Shown here: positions 26,889 through 34,962 of the stretch, one piece after another | Layout of the letters: each line of letters starts with the position of its first letter | How positions within the stretch are numbered: position 1 is the first letter of the stretch | Source: an uncultured Lachnospiraceae bacterium | Lineage (GTDB): Bacteria; Bacillota; Clostridia; Lachnospirales; Lachnospiraceae | Assembly: GCA_947625775.1 (NCBI GenBank) | Contig: CANQPM010000005.1 | Span: 62,001-126,000, forward strand | DNA: 64,000 nucleotides | Reading direction: 5' to 3' | The notes under the pieces: model-generated | The model's input: the letters and a program-made list of their open reading frames with translations, nothing else | What the model was told of the DNA's origin: nothing | Database searches by the model: none | Made by a program: the position numbers and the translations under genes

Positions 26889-27578
26889 ATGAATCTTTAT
26901 GAGAGCAAAATTCTGCTTGTTGATGATGAGCCTGACCTTTTGCAGATGGTGGGAGAGCTGCTGAAAAAGGAGGGGTATGTCCATGTGGATTTGGCGTCTG
27001 ATTGCTGTACGGCGAAAAGAATGTTTGGCGCGGTTGAATATCATATGGTGCTTCTTGATGTAATGCTTCCTGATGGCGATGGTTTTACGCTTTTTGATGA
27101 GATAAGGCGTGTTGCGGAGGTTCCTGTTATATTTTTATCGGCAAGGGATGAGGACACGGCGCGTCTTAAGGGTTTGGGGCTTGGCGCGGACGATTATATA
27201 ACGAAGCCGTTTTTGCCGCAGGAGCTGTTGCTTAGGATTAGGGCGGTGTTGAGGCGTACTTATCATATGGAGGATATAGCGAAAAATGATGTTGTGGGCG
27301 ATGCTGTGATTAATTGGAGCGCGGGTATGGTGCAGACGCCTGACAGCGAATATCTTCTTACTGCTAAGGAATATGTTTTGCTTAAAAAATTGTGCGAAAA
27401 CAGGGGGAGAATTTTGTCGATAAATACACTGTGCGATACGCTTTGGCCTGATGGCAGTTATGGGTATGAAAATTCGCTGATGGTGCATATCAGGCGTCTG
27501 CGTGAAAAGCTTGAAAAAAATCCGTCTAAACCTGAGCATCTTTTGACTGCAAGGGGGCTGGGGTATAAGCTGGTTTAG
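26889..27578 (+). CDS. OmpR/PhoB-family response regulator
   Basis: A 229-residue regulator. The receiver domain has the acidic pair VDDEPD, the phospho-acceptor D57 in VLLDVMLPDGDGF, FLSARDED, and K in DDYITKPF. The C-terminal winged helix is typical (YVLLKKLCENRG, then NSLMVHIRRLREKLE and GLGYKLV). It activates or represses as a phosphorylated dimer. The partner histidine kinase gene follows after about 115 bases. The nearby divergent ABC exporter is a candidate target. Confidence 0.95.
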   Translation: MNLYESKILLVDDEPDLLQMVGELLKKEGYVHVDLASDCCTAKRMFGAVEYHMVLLDVMLPDGDGFTLFDEIRRVAEVPVIFLSARDEDTARLKGLGLGADDYITKPFLPQELLLRIRAVLRRTYHMEDIAKNDVVGDAVINWSAGMVQTPDSEYLLTAKEYVLLKKLCENRGRILSINTLCDTLWPDGSYGYENSLMVHIRRLREKLEKNPSKPEHLLTARGLGYKLV

Positions 27579-27694
27579 CATATTTGTACGTGGGGGATTG
27601 TTAAATGTTTTCCGCAAAGGTCAGGATTGTGTGTTATGAGAGAGGTTTTATGTTTTGAAATTGGTTTATCGCATGGTGGTTAGGAGTGGCGTTT

Positions 27695-28939
27695 GTGCGT
27701 AGAATAGAAAATTTTATAAAATATGTCATATTGGCGCTGTTTATGTTTATCATATTATTAGCGGCGGATTTTTTTATAATAATGGTAATATCATACAAAA
27801 CAGGCAGCATGAGCATTTTGCCGTCAATGCCGCGGGAAAAAATCATATCGCTTGCCGAAAGCCGCGCGTCAGGTGATGAGCTTGAAGTGTTGAAAGGCAG
27901 GTGGATTTTTGCCATGGCGATAGATAAAAACGGCGATGTGGTGTGGGAGCACAATCTGCCCGATGAGCTTCCGCGCCATTACACGATAGCGCAGGCTGCG
28001 TCTTTTACACGTTGGTATCTTCAGGACTATCCTGTGTACACATATATTGCAGACAATGGCGGGATAGTCGTAGTCGGTTATGAAAAAGACACTATATGGA
28101 AAAAGGAAATCATTTACGATATGAGTACATTTGAGGCGTATGTCTATCTGTTTCCGCTCATATTTATTTCAAACATTTTCGTGCTGCTGGTTGTGCCGTC
28201 GATAATCATACGGCGCGACGCGAGGCGGCGTGAGCGCGAGCGGACAACGTGGATAGCGGGCGTATCGCACGATATACGCACGCCCCTGTCGCTTGTGCTG
28301 GGGTACGCCGACGCGATAAAGCAGGAAAGCGGCGATGCCGAAATTGCGCAGAAAGCGCAGGTAATAGAAAATCAGGCGCTCCGTCTTAAAATGCTTGTGA
28401 CAAACCTAAACACCCAGAACAAGCTCACCTACGGCATGGGAAAATGGAAAAAAGAGCGCTGCCTGCTTGCGGCGCTGATACGCGAGACAGTATGCGGCAT
28501 AGCAAACTGTATGACAGACGAAGGCTTTGAATTTGCCATAGACATACCCGACAGCTTGGAAAAGTTTTGCATTTACTGCGACGCGGAGCTTGCAAAAAGG
28601 CTTATCGAAAACCTTGTAAACAATGTGGTGCGCCACAACCCGCAGGGCTGCACAGTCACGGTAAGCCTTACCCCCAAGAGGCTTTTGGCGCTGCGCTATT
28701 ATGAAATGACAGTGTCAGACAACGGCATTGGCATAGAATGGGAAAAGTTAAAAAACCTACGCGCCCATGCCAAGCCCCAAAAGCTCTCTGAGCATGGGCT
28801 TGGGCTAAGGCTTGTAAAGCAGATAGCGTCATTCCACCATTGGGGAGTGCGCATGGGAAATAATGAAGGCGGCGGGTTTTACTGCAGGATTTTTATTATT
28901 GCCTGTTCCCGTCGGGTATTTGGCATATTTCCTTTATGA
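27695..28939 (+). CDS. Sensor histidine kinase
   Basis: About 414 residues, starting at GTG 27695 behind AGGAG, in preference to a GTG 9 bases earlier that overlaps that site. Membrane segments at about residues 10-32 and 150-172 flank an extracytoplasmic sensor of about 115 residues that has no recognised fold. The kinase core has the H-box VSHDIRTPLSLVLGY, N-box LIENLVNNVVRHNP, and G-boxes DNGIGIEW and HGLGLRLVKQIA. The C-terminal 44 bases overlap the convergent Rpn gene, and the last residues (ACSRRVFGIFPL) are not typical, so the 3' end may have been altered when that gene arrived. Confidence 0.93.
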   Translation: MRRIENFIKYVILALFMFIILLAADFFIIMVISYKTGSMSILPSMPREKIISLAESRASGDELEVLKGRWIFAMAIDKNGDVVWEHNLPDELPRHYTIAQAASFTRWYLQDYPVYTYIADNGGIVVVGYEKDTIWKKEIIYDMSTFEAYVYLFPLIFISNIFVLLVVPSIIIRRDARRRERERTTWIAGVSHDIRTPLSLVLGYADAIKQESGDAEIAQKAQVIENQALRLKMLVTNLNTQNKLTYGMGKWKKERCLLAALIRETVCGIANCMTDEGFEFAIDIPDSLEKFCIYCDAELAKRLIENLVNNVVRHNPQGCTVTVSLTPKRLLALRYYEMTVSDNGIGIEWEKLKNLRAHAKPQKLSEHGLGLRLVKQIASFHHWGVRMGNNEGGGFYCRIFIIACSRRVFGIFPL

Positions 28940-29927
28940 CGGCTTCTTTGGAAACCGCGTAATTTTCTGCGATAAGGCTTGCTATTTCTTCGTCAGATAA
29001 ATTCAAGCGTCTTAACATCATTATGCTGTTTTTTATGTCCTGTTCGCGCGTTTCAAGTATGCCGCGTTTATGACCGTTTTCAAAGCCCTCACTTACGCCA
29101 CGCTTATGACCAGTTTCAAAGCCTTCACTCATGCCGCGTTTATGACCTTCATTCATGCCATCTTCGTACCCTTCATTATATACCGTTTTTTTGTACAGCT
29201 TTTCATCAAACTCCGTAAGCAGCATATTCGTCACCTCGCTTTTGCACTTGATTAAGATATCCGCCAAAACATCATTTTTTATGCAGTAGTCTACCGCCTT
29301 GCCTATTGCGTCTTTTATCGCGCAGCCGCTGTCCGAATATTCATTTACCTTAGCTATAAAGTAAGAATAATCATGCAGGCGTCGGCAGCTGTTCAGCAGG
29401 GCGCTGTTGTGCCCGTAATTGATGTTTAGCATTGTGGCGCGACATTCAAGGACGGCTTCGTCTGCCGACTCTGGGATAAACGCATCTGACAGCTTTAAAA
29501 CCGTTTTATCGGGGTACTCACTCCTGCCATTGTAAAAAATGATAAACTGAGGTCTTGGCAGCCTGATAAGATGCCTTCCATATATGTCAAAGCCATGCTG
29601 TTTGATATAGCCCTCATACAATCTTGCAAAATACATCAGCCCGCGCACTGGCATATTCGGGTTAAAGGTGGACTGATGCTCGTAAAGATTAAGCGTTGAA
29701 GATATTATGAAGGACATATCATTTTTCATCGACATATAAATGACATCTTCAAGCGTCGTGATTTCAAGCTCGTCAGGATTTGCGTAGTCGGTGTGGTTTA
29801 CCGCATTGTACAAATCAAGCAGATCCCTTTTGTCAGCAAATACTCTTTGGAACAGCCTGTCCTTATGCGCCCTGTTTACTGCAAAGCGCTTGAATATTTT
29901 GGCGATATTAATTTTTTCTCTTTTCAT
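28896..29927 (-). CDS. Rpn/PD-(D/E)XK nuclease-family (transposase-like) protein
   Basis: A 343-residue protein of the recombination-promoting nuclease type. The N-terminal half has the family landmarks HKDRLFQRVFADKRDLLDLY, ELEITTLEDVIYM, the catalytic-region SLNLYEHQSTFNPNMPVRG-like stretch (E and Q after SSTLNLY), and FIIFYNGRSEYPD. Near residues 255-300 lies a Gly-rich tandem repeat built on the unit EGxxxGHKRGxS, about four copies, then a C-terminal helical part with LNLSDEEIASLIA. Such proteins are mobile or variable genes abundant in Lachnospiraceae; Rpn proteins cleave DNA and some act in phage defence. It overlaps the convergent kinase by 44 bases. Start behind AAGGAG. Confidence 0.85.
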   Translation of the reverse strand: MKREKINIAKIFKRFAVNRAHKDRLFQRVFADKRDLLDLYNAVNHTDYANPDELEITTLEDVIYMSMKNDMSFIISSTLNLYEHQSTFNPNMPVRGLMYFARLYEGYIKQHGFDIYGRHLIRLPRPQFIIFYNGRSEYPDKTVLKLSDAFIPESADEAVLECRATMLNINYGHNSALLNSCRRLHDYSYFIAKVNEYSDSGCAIKDAIGKAVDYCIKNDVLADILIKCKSEVTNMLLTEFDEKLYKKTVYNEGYEDGMNEGHKRGMSEGFETGHKRGVSEGFENGHKRGILETREQDIKNSIMMLRRLNLSDEEIASLIAENYAVSKEAVIKEICQIPDGNRQ

Positions 29928-30229
29928 TCTTTCTCCTTTTTAGTATATTATAATTTGGGTATTTTGTAAAACAGAAATCAATCGGAAACTAAAGAACTTT
30001 TAAACTAAAGACACTTTAAAGATAAATTGATTTGTTTCATTAAAACGTACTATACCATTCCTGCCTGCGTTTGGCAAGAGTTTGGGCAAAAACAGCGTCT
30101 GAAATGTAAAAAATCGTACAAAGCTGCTTTTTTGGCATATTATTATATAGAAATAAATATCGGCACACTGATTCTGCATTAGCAAAGAACAGTTTAAATG
30201 CCTGATAACGCGAATGGAGGAGAATTTTC
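29928..30229. other. Intergenic region upstream of the M19 dipeptidase
   Basis: About 300 AT-rich bases between divergent genes. A candidate promoter for the dipeptidase, TTGGCA (30132-30137), 17 bases, AAATAT (30155-30160), is weak. ATTATA at 29947-29952 could be a minus-strand -10 box for the Rpn gene without a good -35. I see no RNA or repeat here. Confidence 0.4.
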
Positions 30230-31216
30230 ATGAAAATAGCAGATATGCACTGTGACACAATTTCCGAGATATGGAAGTCAAGGCGGGCGGGGGAAGACGC
30301 GCAGCTTGCCAAAAATAAGTTTCATATAGATATGCAGAAGCTGAAAAAATCAGGATATCTTCTGCAGAATTTCGCAATGTTTACGAATTTAAAAGAATGC
30401 GCAGACGCGTATGAACACACATTGTCGCTTATAGACGTTTTTAATGGAGAGATAGAAAAAAACAAAAATGATATAAGTGTCATAAAACACTATGATGAAA
30501 TCGCTGAAAACGAAAAGCAGGGAAAAATATCCGCCCTGCTCACAATAGAGGAAGGCGGCTGCTGCAAGGGCAGCATTGAAAAGCTTGAACAGCTGTATCG
30601 GCTTGGCGCGAGAATGATGACGCTCACATGGAATTACCCAAACGAGCTTGGTTTCCCAAATTTATATGATTTGGCAGAGTACGGCGTATCAGGCACATTC
30701 ACCTTTGACGGTTCAAAAGGACTTACGCCCAAGGGATTTGAATTTGTAGAGCGAATGGAGCAGCTTGGCATAATAATAGATGTGTCGCATTTATCCGACG
30801 CGGGCTTCTGGGACATATTTAACAATACCAAAAAGCCATTCGTAGCAAGCCATTCAAACGCAAGAGCGCTCTGCCGCCACCCAAGAAACCTTACAGATGA
30901 TATGATACGCGCCATAGCCGAGCGCGGCGGAGTGATAGGCTTAAACTATTACGGCAAATTTCTTGACGACAAAAGCCCGCATTTTTCAAGCGCGGAAAAA
31001 ATTGCCCGCCACGCCCGCCACATCATAAATACGGGAGGCAGCGAGTGCCTCGGCTTGGGCTCTGACTTTGACGGGATAGACGGCGATATGGAAATGAAAG
31101 ACGCCTCGCAGATATATAAGCTTGTGCAGGCGCTTGAGGGAAATCATTTTACTGGTGAAGAAATAGAAAATATTTTATATAAAAATGTGTTAAAGGTTTA
31201 TAAGGAATTGTTGTAA
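30230..31216 (+). CDS. Membrane dipeptidase, peptidase family M19
   Basis: A 328-residue zinc dipeptidase of the renal dipeptidase type. Zinc ligands appear in order: H7 and D9 in DMHCDT, the bridging glutamate in LLTIEEGGC, and histidines in DVSHLSDAG and ASHSNARAL; LGSDFDGID is the usual C-terminal signature. Bacterial M19 enzymes hydrolyse dipeptides, including some with D-residues, and often sit in amino acid salvage. No signal peptide, so it is cytosolic. Start behind GGAGGAG. It ends six bases before a convergent WYL gene. Confidence 0.95.
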   Translation: MKIADMHCDTISEIWKSRRAGEDAQLAKNKFHIDMQKLKKSGYLLQNFAMFTNLKECADAYEHTLSLIDVFNGEIEKNKNDISVIKHYDEIAENEKQGKISALLTIEEGGCCKGSIEKLEQLYRLGARMMTLTWNYPNELGFPNLYDLAEYGVSGTFTFDGSKGLTPKGFEFVERMEQLGIIIDVSHLSDAGFWDIFNNTKKPFVASHSNARALCRHPRNLTDDMIRAIAERGGVIGLNYYGKFLDDKSPHFSSAEKIARHARHIINTGGSECLGLGSDFDGIDGDMEMKDASQIYKLVQALEGNHFTGEEIENILYKNVLKVYKELL

Positions 31217-31222
31217 TTTCTT

Positions 31223-32221
31223 TTAATGCAGCAGCTTTTGGAGGGCAAGCTGTTTTTCCAGTCGTTCCTTAATTAAGGCGGTAAAGCTGTCAGGCGATAC
31301 CACCTTCACCACAGGACCAAACGACAAAATCTCAATCAGCAGCTCTGTCTGCATTGACGAGTTGTAGTAGATGCAGCATTCCCAAGTGCCGTCTTCAAGG
31401 CGCTTAGTGTCCTTGTCATAATTGGCAAAATGCAGCATCGCCCTTTCCAGAGCGTTGCGCTTGTCCTCGATAATCAGGCGCACAGGCTCTGTATCATAGC
31501 TTTGGCGCATAAGCGCTCCAAGCGATGTATTGGCAGCCTTTTCTGTAATTTCCGTGTCCTCATGCAAATCTGAAACGGCAGCATTTGCCATGCCGTCAAG
31601 GCGGTAATGGTCAATAATATATTTTTTCCCAAATGGATAGCGAAGCCCAATCAGCCTGAAACGGTCGTTTTTGGGCGAATATTCGAGCTTTAACGCAAGA
31701 CATCTCTTGTGCGTGTACTTTCCCTTAGACGAGGTATAATCAAAGTCTATCACTTTCCTTTCGCGCACTGCCGACATGACAGCCTTAAAATTTTCTCTGT
31801 ACACGGCGCTTTCAAAACTGTCCCCGTTTTCAAATCTGTCATAATAATAAAACTGTTCCTCTTTCCATAAAGGCTCAATATCCGCAAGCGCCTTTTTTGC
31901 TTCCGCGAGCGCCCCATCATCAAAGAAAAGACTGACACGCCTGTCAGAAAGTATTGATTTAATCCACCGCTTTTGCAGCAGTGTCAGCGGCATTTGGGCA
32001 TAATCGACACACGGATAAAACCTGCCGCTGCCCCTCTGCTCCAGCAGCCGCCAATCGCCAAAGCACAGCTTATCGGGAATAGTAAGCGCACTTTCCCCAA
32101 AGCCAAGCTCATCGGTAAGCCTTACAATTTCCTCCCTTGAAATGCCGTCGCCCTTTGCGCGTTCAAGCACAGCCGCCACAACCCTGTAATAACACCCATA
32201 AATTTCCGAAAAATAATCCAT
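31223..32221 (-). CDS. WYL-domain protein (regulator), 1
   Basis: A 332-residue protein. The WYL core lies at about residues 140-230 (VIDFDYTSSKGKYTHKRCLA, LEYSPKNDRFRLIGL) and the C-terminal extension at about 240-325 (WECCIYYNSSMQTELLIEIL, then SFGPVVKVVSPDSFTALIKE) matches the WCX module. WYL domains sense ligands, often nucleic acids or nucleotides, and control transcription, frequently of defence or DNA-damage genes. The N-terminal 100 residues may be a degenerate winged helix. It is separated by three bases from a second WYL gene, like PafB/PafC-type pairs. Confidence 0.85.
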   Translation of the reverse strand: MDYFSEIYGCYYRVVAAVLERAKGDGISREEIVRLTDELGFGESALTIPDKLCFGDWRLLEQRGSGRFYPCVDYAQMPLTLLQKRWIKSILSDRRVSLFFDDGALAEAKKALADIEPLWKEEQFYYYDRFENGDSFESAVYRENFKAVMSAVRERKVIDFDYTSSKGKYTHKRCLALKLEYSPKNDRFRLIGLRYPFGKKYIIDHYRLDGMANAAVSDLHEDTEITEKAANTSLGALMRQSYDTEPVRLIIEDKRNALERAMLHFANYDKDTKRLEDGTWECCIYYNSSMQTELLIEILSFGPVVKVVSPDSFTALIKERLEKQLALQKLLH

Positions 32222-32224
32222 CAG

Positions 32225-33469
32225 TTATCCTTCACCAATCCCATACATTTTCGCCATCAGCTCAATATCGCGGTAAAATTTTGCACGGAGATATTCGCTG
32301 CTGCTCTCAAACGAGATAATCCGCCCCGTAAACGTCTTTATCCAAGGCATCATCTCATTGCCGTCAAACACGGTAATCTCATATGTATATGTATTGTCTG
32401 CGGTGCGCGTAATCTTGCCGCCGCGCCCTTCGGTTTCAAGCCGTTTTAAGACAAACAGTTCATACGGCTCATTAATGCGGAGCGTGAGCTTAATGGTGTC
32501 CTCGCGCTCCATTCCGCTGAATGAAAGCCCAAAGCACTTGGAAATATTCCTGCGCAGGACAGCACTATATTTATCATAGTCAAAGGTTTCTGACATCAGT
32601 GTCACTTCTTTGATATGGTCAAGCCTGATAGTGGAAAGACGCCGTGCGTTCGGATAATACACGCATAAAAAACGCCGCCCCGTGCGCGTGCTCACAAAAA
32701 TTTTCAGCGGGAAAATCTCGACATTTTGGGGCGTATGGCTTACAGCGCCTTTATTGCTCTGCGTTTTCAGCCTGACAATATTATGCCCGTTTATGGCGGT
32801 AAGCAGCAGGAGTAAGATCTCGTCTTCAAGCGCATGCGCAAAATACCCATGCTTCATCAAAAACCAGTCATTGGAGAATCCGCGGCTTTTCATAATGCTG
32901 TACCCGATAAAGCCAAGCGGCGCCTCAAGCTGGAAAAAACTGACAGCCGTGTCAAGCTGTCGTGCCGTCCCGCCAGTAAGCTTTTTATCAGGCAGGAGAA
33001 AATAGTACATTCGCCGCCCCGCCTTTTCAGAGCCCAAAATGCCCTCGCTGACGTATTCATTTGCCTTTTTGCGCACAAGCTGTATCTCGATTTCCGCCTC
33101 GTATCTTTTGGCAATTTCATCGGCAAGCTCGTCTGCCGTCATCTGTCTGCCGCCGTCCAGAATATCAATCAGGTAAAAGTGCAGCATAATGTCATTGTCC
33201 GTAAAGCTTTTCGCCTCAAACACGCGGTAAAGCGGATTATACGGGAGCATATTGGTATTTATGGAAAGATAGACATTTTTGACCGCGCCGTTGTAGTCGC
33301 TTTTCACATACGGCGCAAGCCAGCTTTCAAGCCGCCTGCGCTCATTGTCGTAGGTGCGCGCGCTTTTGCGGTCAAAGTCCTCGCGCGACTTAAAGCCGTA
33401 AATATAAAAATCCCGCACATACTCGCGGCTTTTGGCTATGGATTTAACAAGCTCACTAAACTCGGACAC
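32225..33469 (-). CDS. WYL-domain protein (regulator), 2
   Basis: A 414-residue protein. The GTG start at 33469 follows GGGAGGTGA; an ATG 27 bases upstream lacks a ribosome site. The N-terminal half has a winged-helix-like stretch (MTADELADEIAKRYEAEIE, YFLLPDKKL). The WYL-like core follows (RTGRRFLCVYYPNARRLSTI; RLDHIKEVTLM) and a C-terminal extension includes YTYEITVFDGNEMMPWIKTF and SSEYLRAKFYRDIE. It is the upstream gene of a two-gene operon. The pair probably acts as a heterodimer; targets unknown. Confidence 0.8.
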   Translation of the reverse strand: MSEFSELVKSIAKSREYVRDFYIYGFKSREDFDRKSARTYDNERRRLESWLAPYVKSDYNGAVKNVYLSINTNMLPYNPLYRVFEAKSFTDNDIMLHFYLIDILDGGRQMTADELADEIAKRYEAEIEIQLVRKKANEYVSEGILGSEKAGRRMYYFLLPDKKLTGGTARQLDTAVSFFQLEAPLGFIGYSIMKSRGFSNDWFLMKHGYFAHALEDEILLLLLTAINGHNIVRLKTQSNKGAVSHTPQNVEIFPLKIFVSTRTGRRFLCVYYPNARRLSTIRLDHIKEVTLMSETFDYDKYSAVLRRNISKCFGLSFSGMEREDTIKLTLRINEPYELFVLKRLETEGRGGKITRTADNTYTYEITVFDGNEMMPWIKTFTGRIISFESSSEYLRAKFYRDIELMAKMYGIGEG

Positions 33470-33676
33470 GATTTCACCTCCCGATATCCCAATCATCTTT
33501 TACGGCATTAATTCCGAATCGCCGTAACCTTTTAGCCGTTTATGAAGTTTTGTGTTTAGAAAAATTTTGCATATATTTTAATATCACTATTTAATATTAT
33601 TATAGTAAAACAAGCGTTTCAACATAAAATTGTTTAGCTGCAAGGCAGGGCTGCCTACATTCTGATAAAATTAAAG

Positions 33677-33710
33677 AATCCCGTCGAAGCTATGAACATT
33701 CGATGGGATT
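33677..33710 (-). terminator. Terminator after the JAB operon
   Basis: Arms AATCCCGTCGAA (33677-33688) and TTCGATGGGATT (33699-33710) form a 12-bp stem with one G-U pair and a 10-base loop. On the minus strand it is followed by CTTTAATTTT. It is also U-flanked on the plus strand. Confidence 0.75.
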
Positions 33711-33884
33711 TTGCTGTTGCATATTTCTGTTTTTCTTATAATCCTGTATGAAGGATATAAATTCCCTGCTTTTTTGTATGCTCTTTTGCAATTCTTTTTC
33801 ATCTACCTTATAATCGGGCTCAGGCATGCGCAATTCCAACGGTTCAAAATTATAAATCACATCATTTAAAGCTGTTTTTCCCAT
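33690..33884 (-). CDS. Small protein of unknown function downstream of the JAB gene
   Basis: A 64-residue protein starting MGKTALNDVIYNFEPL behind TTAGGAGGCGC; a longer in-frame start lacks a ribosome site. It is charged, proline-containing at the N-terminus and helical at the C-terminus (QKSIQKSREFISFIQDYKK). No family recognised. It lies 16 bases after the RadC/JAB gene and overlaps its terminator, so it is the last gene of that operon. Confidence 0.6.
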   Translation of the reverse strand: MGKTALNDVIYNFEPLELRMPEPDYKVDEKELQKSIQKSREFISFIQDYKKNRNMQQQNPIECS

Positions 33885-33900
33885 AATGCGCCTCCTAATC

Positions 33901-34503
33901 TTATCTATAAAACAATCCTGCTTCACTGCATTTTGCCAAAAAAGACAAAGATGCCAAATACATCTCTGCTGCTGGAGAATCTGTATTTAAGCCTTCAATA
34001 CATTCTTTAAATAACAAGAATGCGGATTTGTAATTATATCCTTCATCACGTTTTAAATAATGTACTGTGCCTTGGTTTGATACTACTACAATTACCTCAA
34101 TCATCGGATGGCATATAAAAAAATGAATATCCTGCAATGAAAATGTTTGTGTTGATGGATGATTGTGCAGCACTACCACCGCGACGGATTCTTTTGATAC
34201 AATAATATGATTGGATAGCGTATCTGCAAGTATGTCTACTTCGTGCTCTGTTCCCAATGACACGCCGAAACATTCAAGGGGGTTTTCAGCTCCCAAATCG
34301 CAGGTAATGGCAACTTCGTTGCTGTTATTTTTTTCCTTTGAAAGAAGAAGTACGTCTTTTGCCAATTCCTGCATAATTTTGTTGCGGCTTTCTGAGAAAC
34401 CGTCATACTTAATAAAAGGAACTTTGTCTATGGCAATATCCGTTATATATACTTTTCGGTCTCGCTTTTTGGCCTGCTCTAATTCATATATGCTTTCTGT
34501 CAT
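33901..34503 (-). CDS. RadC/JAB-type metallopeptidase-like protein
   Basis: A 200-residue protein. The JAMM-type motif LHNHPSTQTFSLQDIHF gives HxHP...S..D, the metal site of RadC-like JAB domains, with the upstream SKESVAVVVL strand. The first 95 residues do not match the HhH part of RadC, so it is a stand-alone JAB protein. Members are often found with mobile or defence genes; whether it cleaves isopeptide bonds or acts on nucleic acid is not known. It has its own good promoter and is cotranscribed with a 64-residue protein. Confidence 0.75.
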   Translation of the reverse strand: MTESIYELEQAKKRDRKVYITDIAIDKVPFIKYDGFSESRNKIMQELAKDVLLLSKEKNNSNEVAITCDLGAENPLECFGVSLGTEHEVDILADTLSNHIIVSKESVAVVVLHNHPSTQTFSLQDIHFFICHPMIEVIVVVSNQGTVHYLKRDEGYNYKSAFLLFKECIEGLNTDSPAAEMYLASLSFLAKCSEAGLFYR

Positions 34504-34560
34504 ATTATCTCCGATTAGCGGCTGTTAATCACTTTTTGGCTGTTTATTTTATCTGGTATT

Positions 34561-34589
34561 ATTATAAGAAATTTTAAACATTCTGTCAA
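34561..34589 (-). promoter_or_regulatory. Promoter of the JAB operon
   Basis: On the minus strand: TTGACA (34584-34589), a 17-base spacer, TATAAT (34561-34566). It is a consensus sigma-A promoter, 58 bases before the start codon. Confidence 0.85.
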
Positions 34590-34722
34590 TTTAATGTGAA
34601 GATATTTTCAGTTCGCAACTTTTTTTAAATGATTTCCCTTCCATTTCCTGTTAATATAAACCCAAGTCAAGCGAAAGCACAACCCCTTCCGCATTGACAG
34701 TCCTATAAATTACATAACCCTT

Positions 34723-34838
34723 CAGGAGGTAGCTCAACTGGGAGAGCACTGAAAAAATAAGTCATGACCGTGGCTTTAACAGCAAAATACACCCAAACTG
34801 TATGGCAGCATTTGGCGGTTCGAGTCCGCTCCTCCTGA
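34723..34838 (+). ncRNA. tRNA-like RNA 1, anticodon arm replaced by a 66-base insert
   Basis: The ends form a complete tRNA frame. Acceptor stem CAGGAGG (34723-34729) pairs perfectly with CCTCCTG (34831-34837), with A as discriminator base. TA, then the D-arm GCTC / GAGC (34732-34735, 34744-34747) with loop AACTGGGA. The T-arm GGCGG / CCGCT (34814-34818, 34826-34830) has loop TTCGAGT. No CCA is encoded. Where the anticodon arm and variable loop (about 22 bases) should be, there are 66 bases (34748-34813) that can fold into AAGTCA/TGGCTT and ATACA/TGTAT hairpins. It cannot serve as a normal elongator tRNA. It lies about 125 bases before rtcB; a second tRNA-like RNA follows rtcB. Its role is inferred: an RNA-repair substrate, decoy or Y-RNA-like scaffold. 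Confidence 0.8.
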
Positions 34839-34841
34839 CTA

Positions 34842-34926
34842 AGGCGGCGAGGCAGTGAAATGGTCGTTTCACAGACAGCAGATATTTATGGGGAATCCAT
34901 TGCAGGTTAGAAGCCTGCCGCCGCCT
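34842..34926 (+). ncRNA. Structured leader between tRNA-like RNA 1 and rtcB
   Basis: AGGCGGC (34842-34848) plus GGCAG (34851-34855) pair with CTGCC (34915-34919) plus GCCGCCT (34920-34926), leaving a GA bulge: 12 bp in all. Inside is the hairpin GTGAAA / TTTCAC (34855-34872), and GCAGG / CCTGC offers a competing fold. It follows the tRNA-like RNA by three bases, so both may be part of one longer RNA or of the rtcB 5' leader. Confidence 0.6.
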
Positions 34927-34962
34927 GCACATTATAAAAAATTTATGGAGGGAGTGAAATCG

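Noticed and set aside
34694-34699. TTGACA as -35 box of tRNA-like RNA 1
   Set aside because: No -10 hexamer lies at 16-18 bases; the nearest AT-rich matches are 4 and 11 bases away, so the RNA's promoter is undefined.
34600-34722. Sigma-54 promoter for rtcB, as in E. coli
   Set aside because: No TGGCAC-N5-TTGC element was found upstream, and no rtcR-like gene is in the window.
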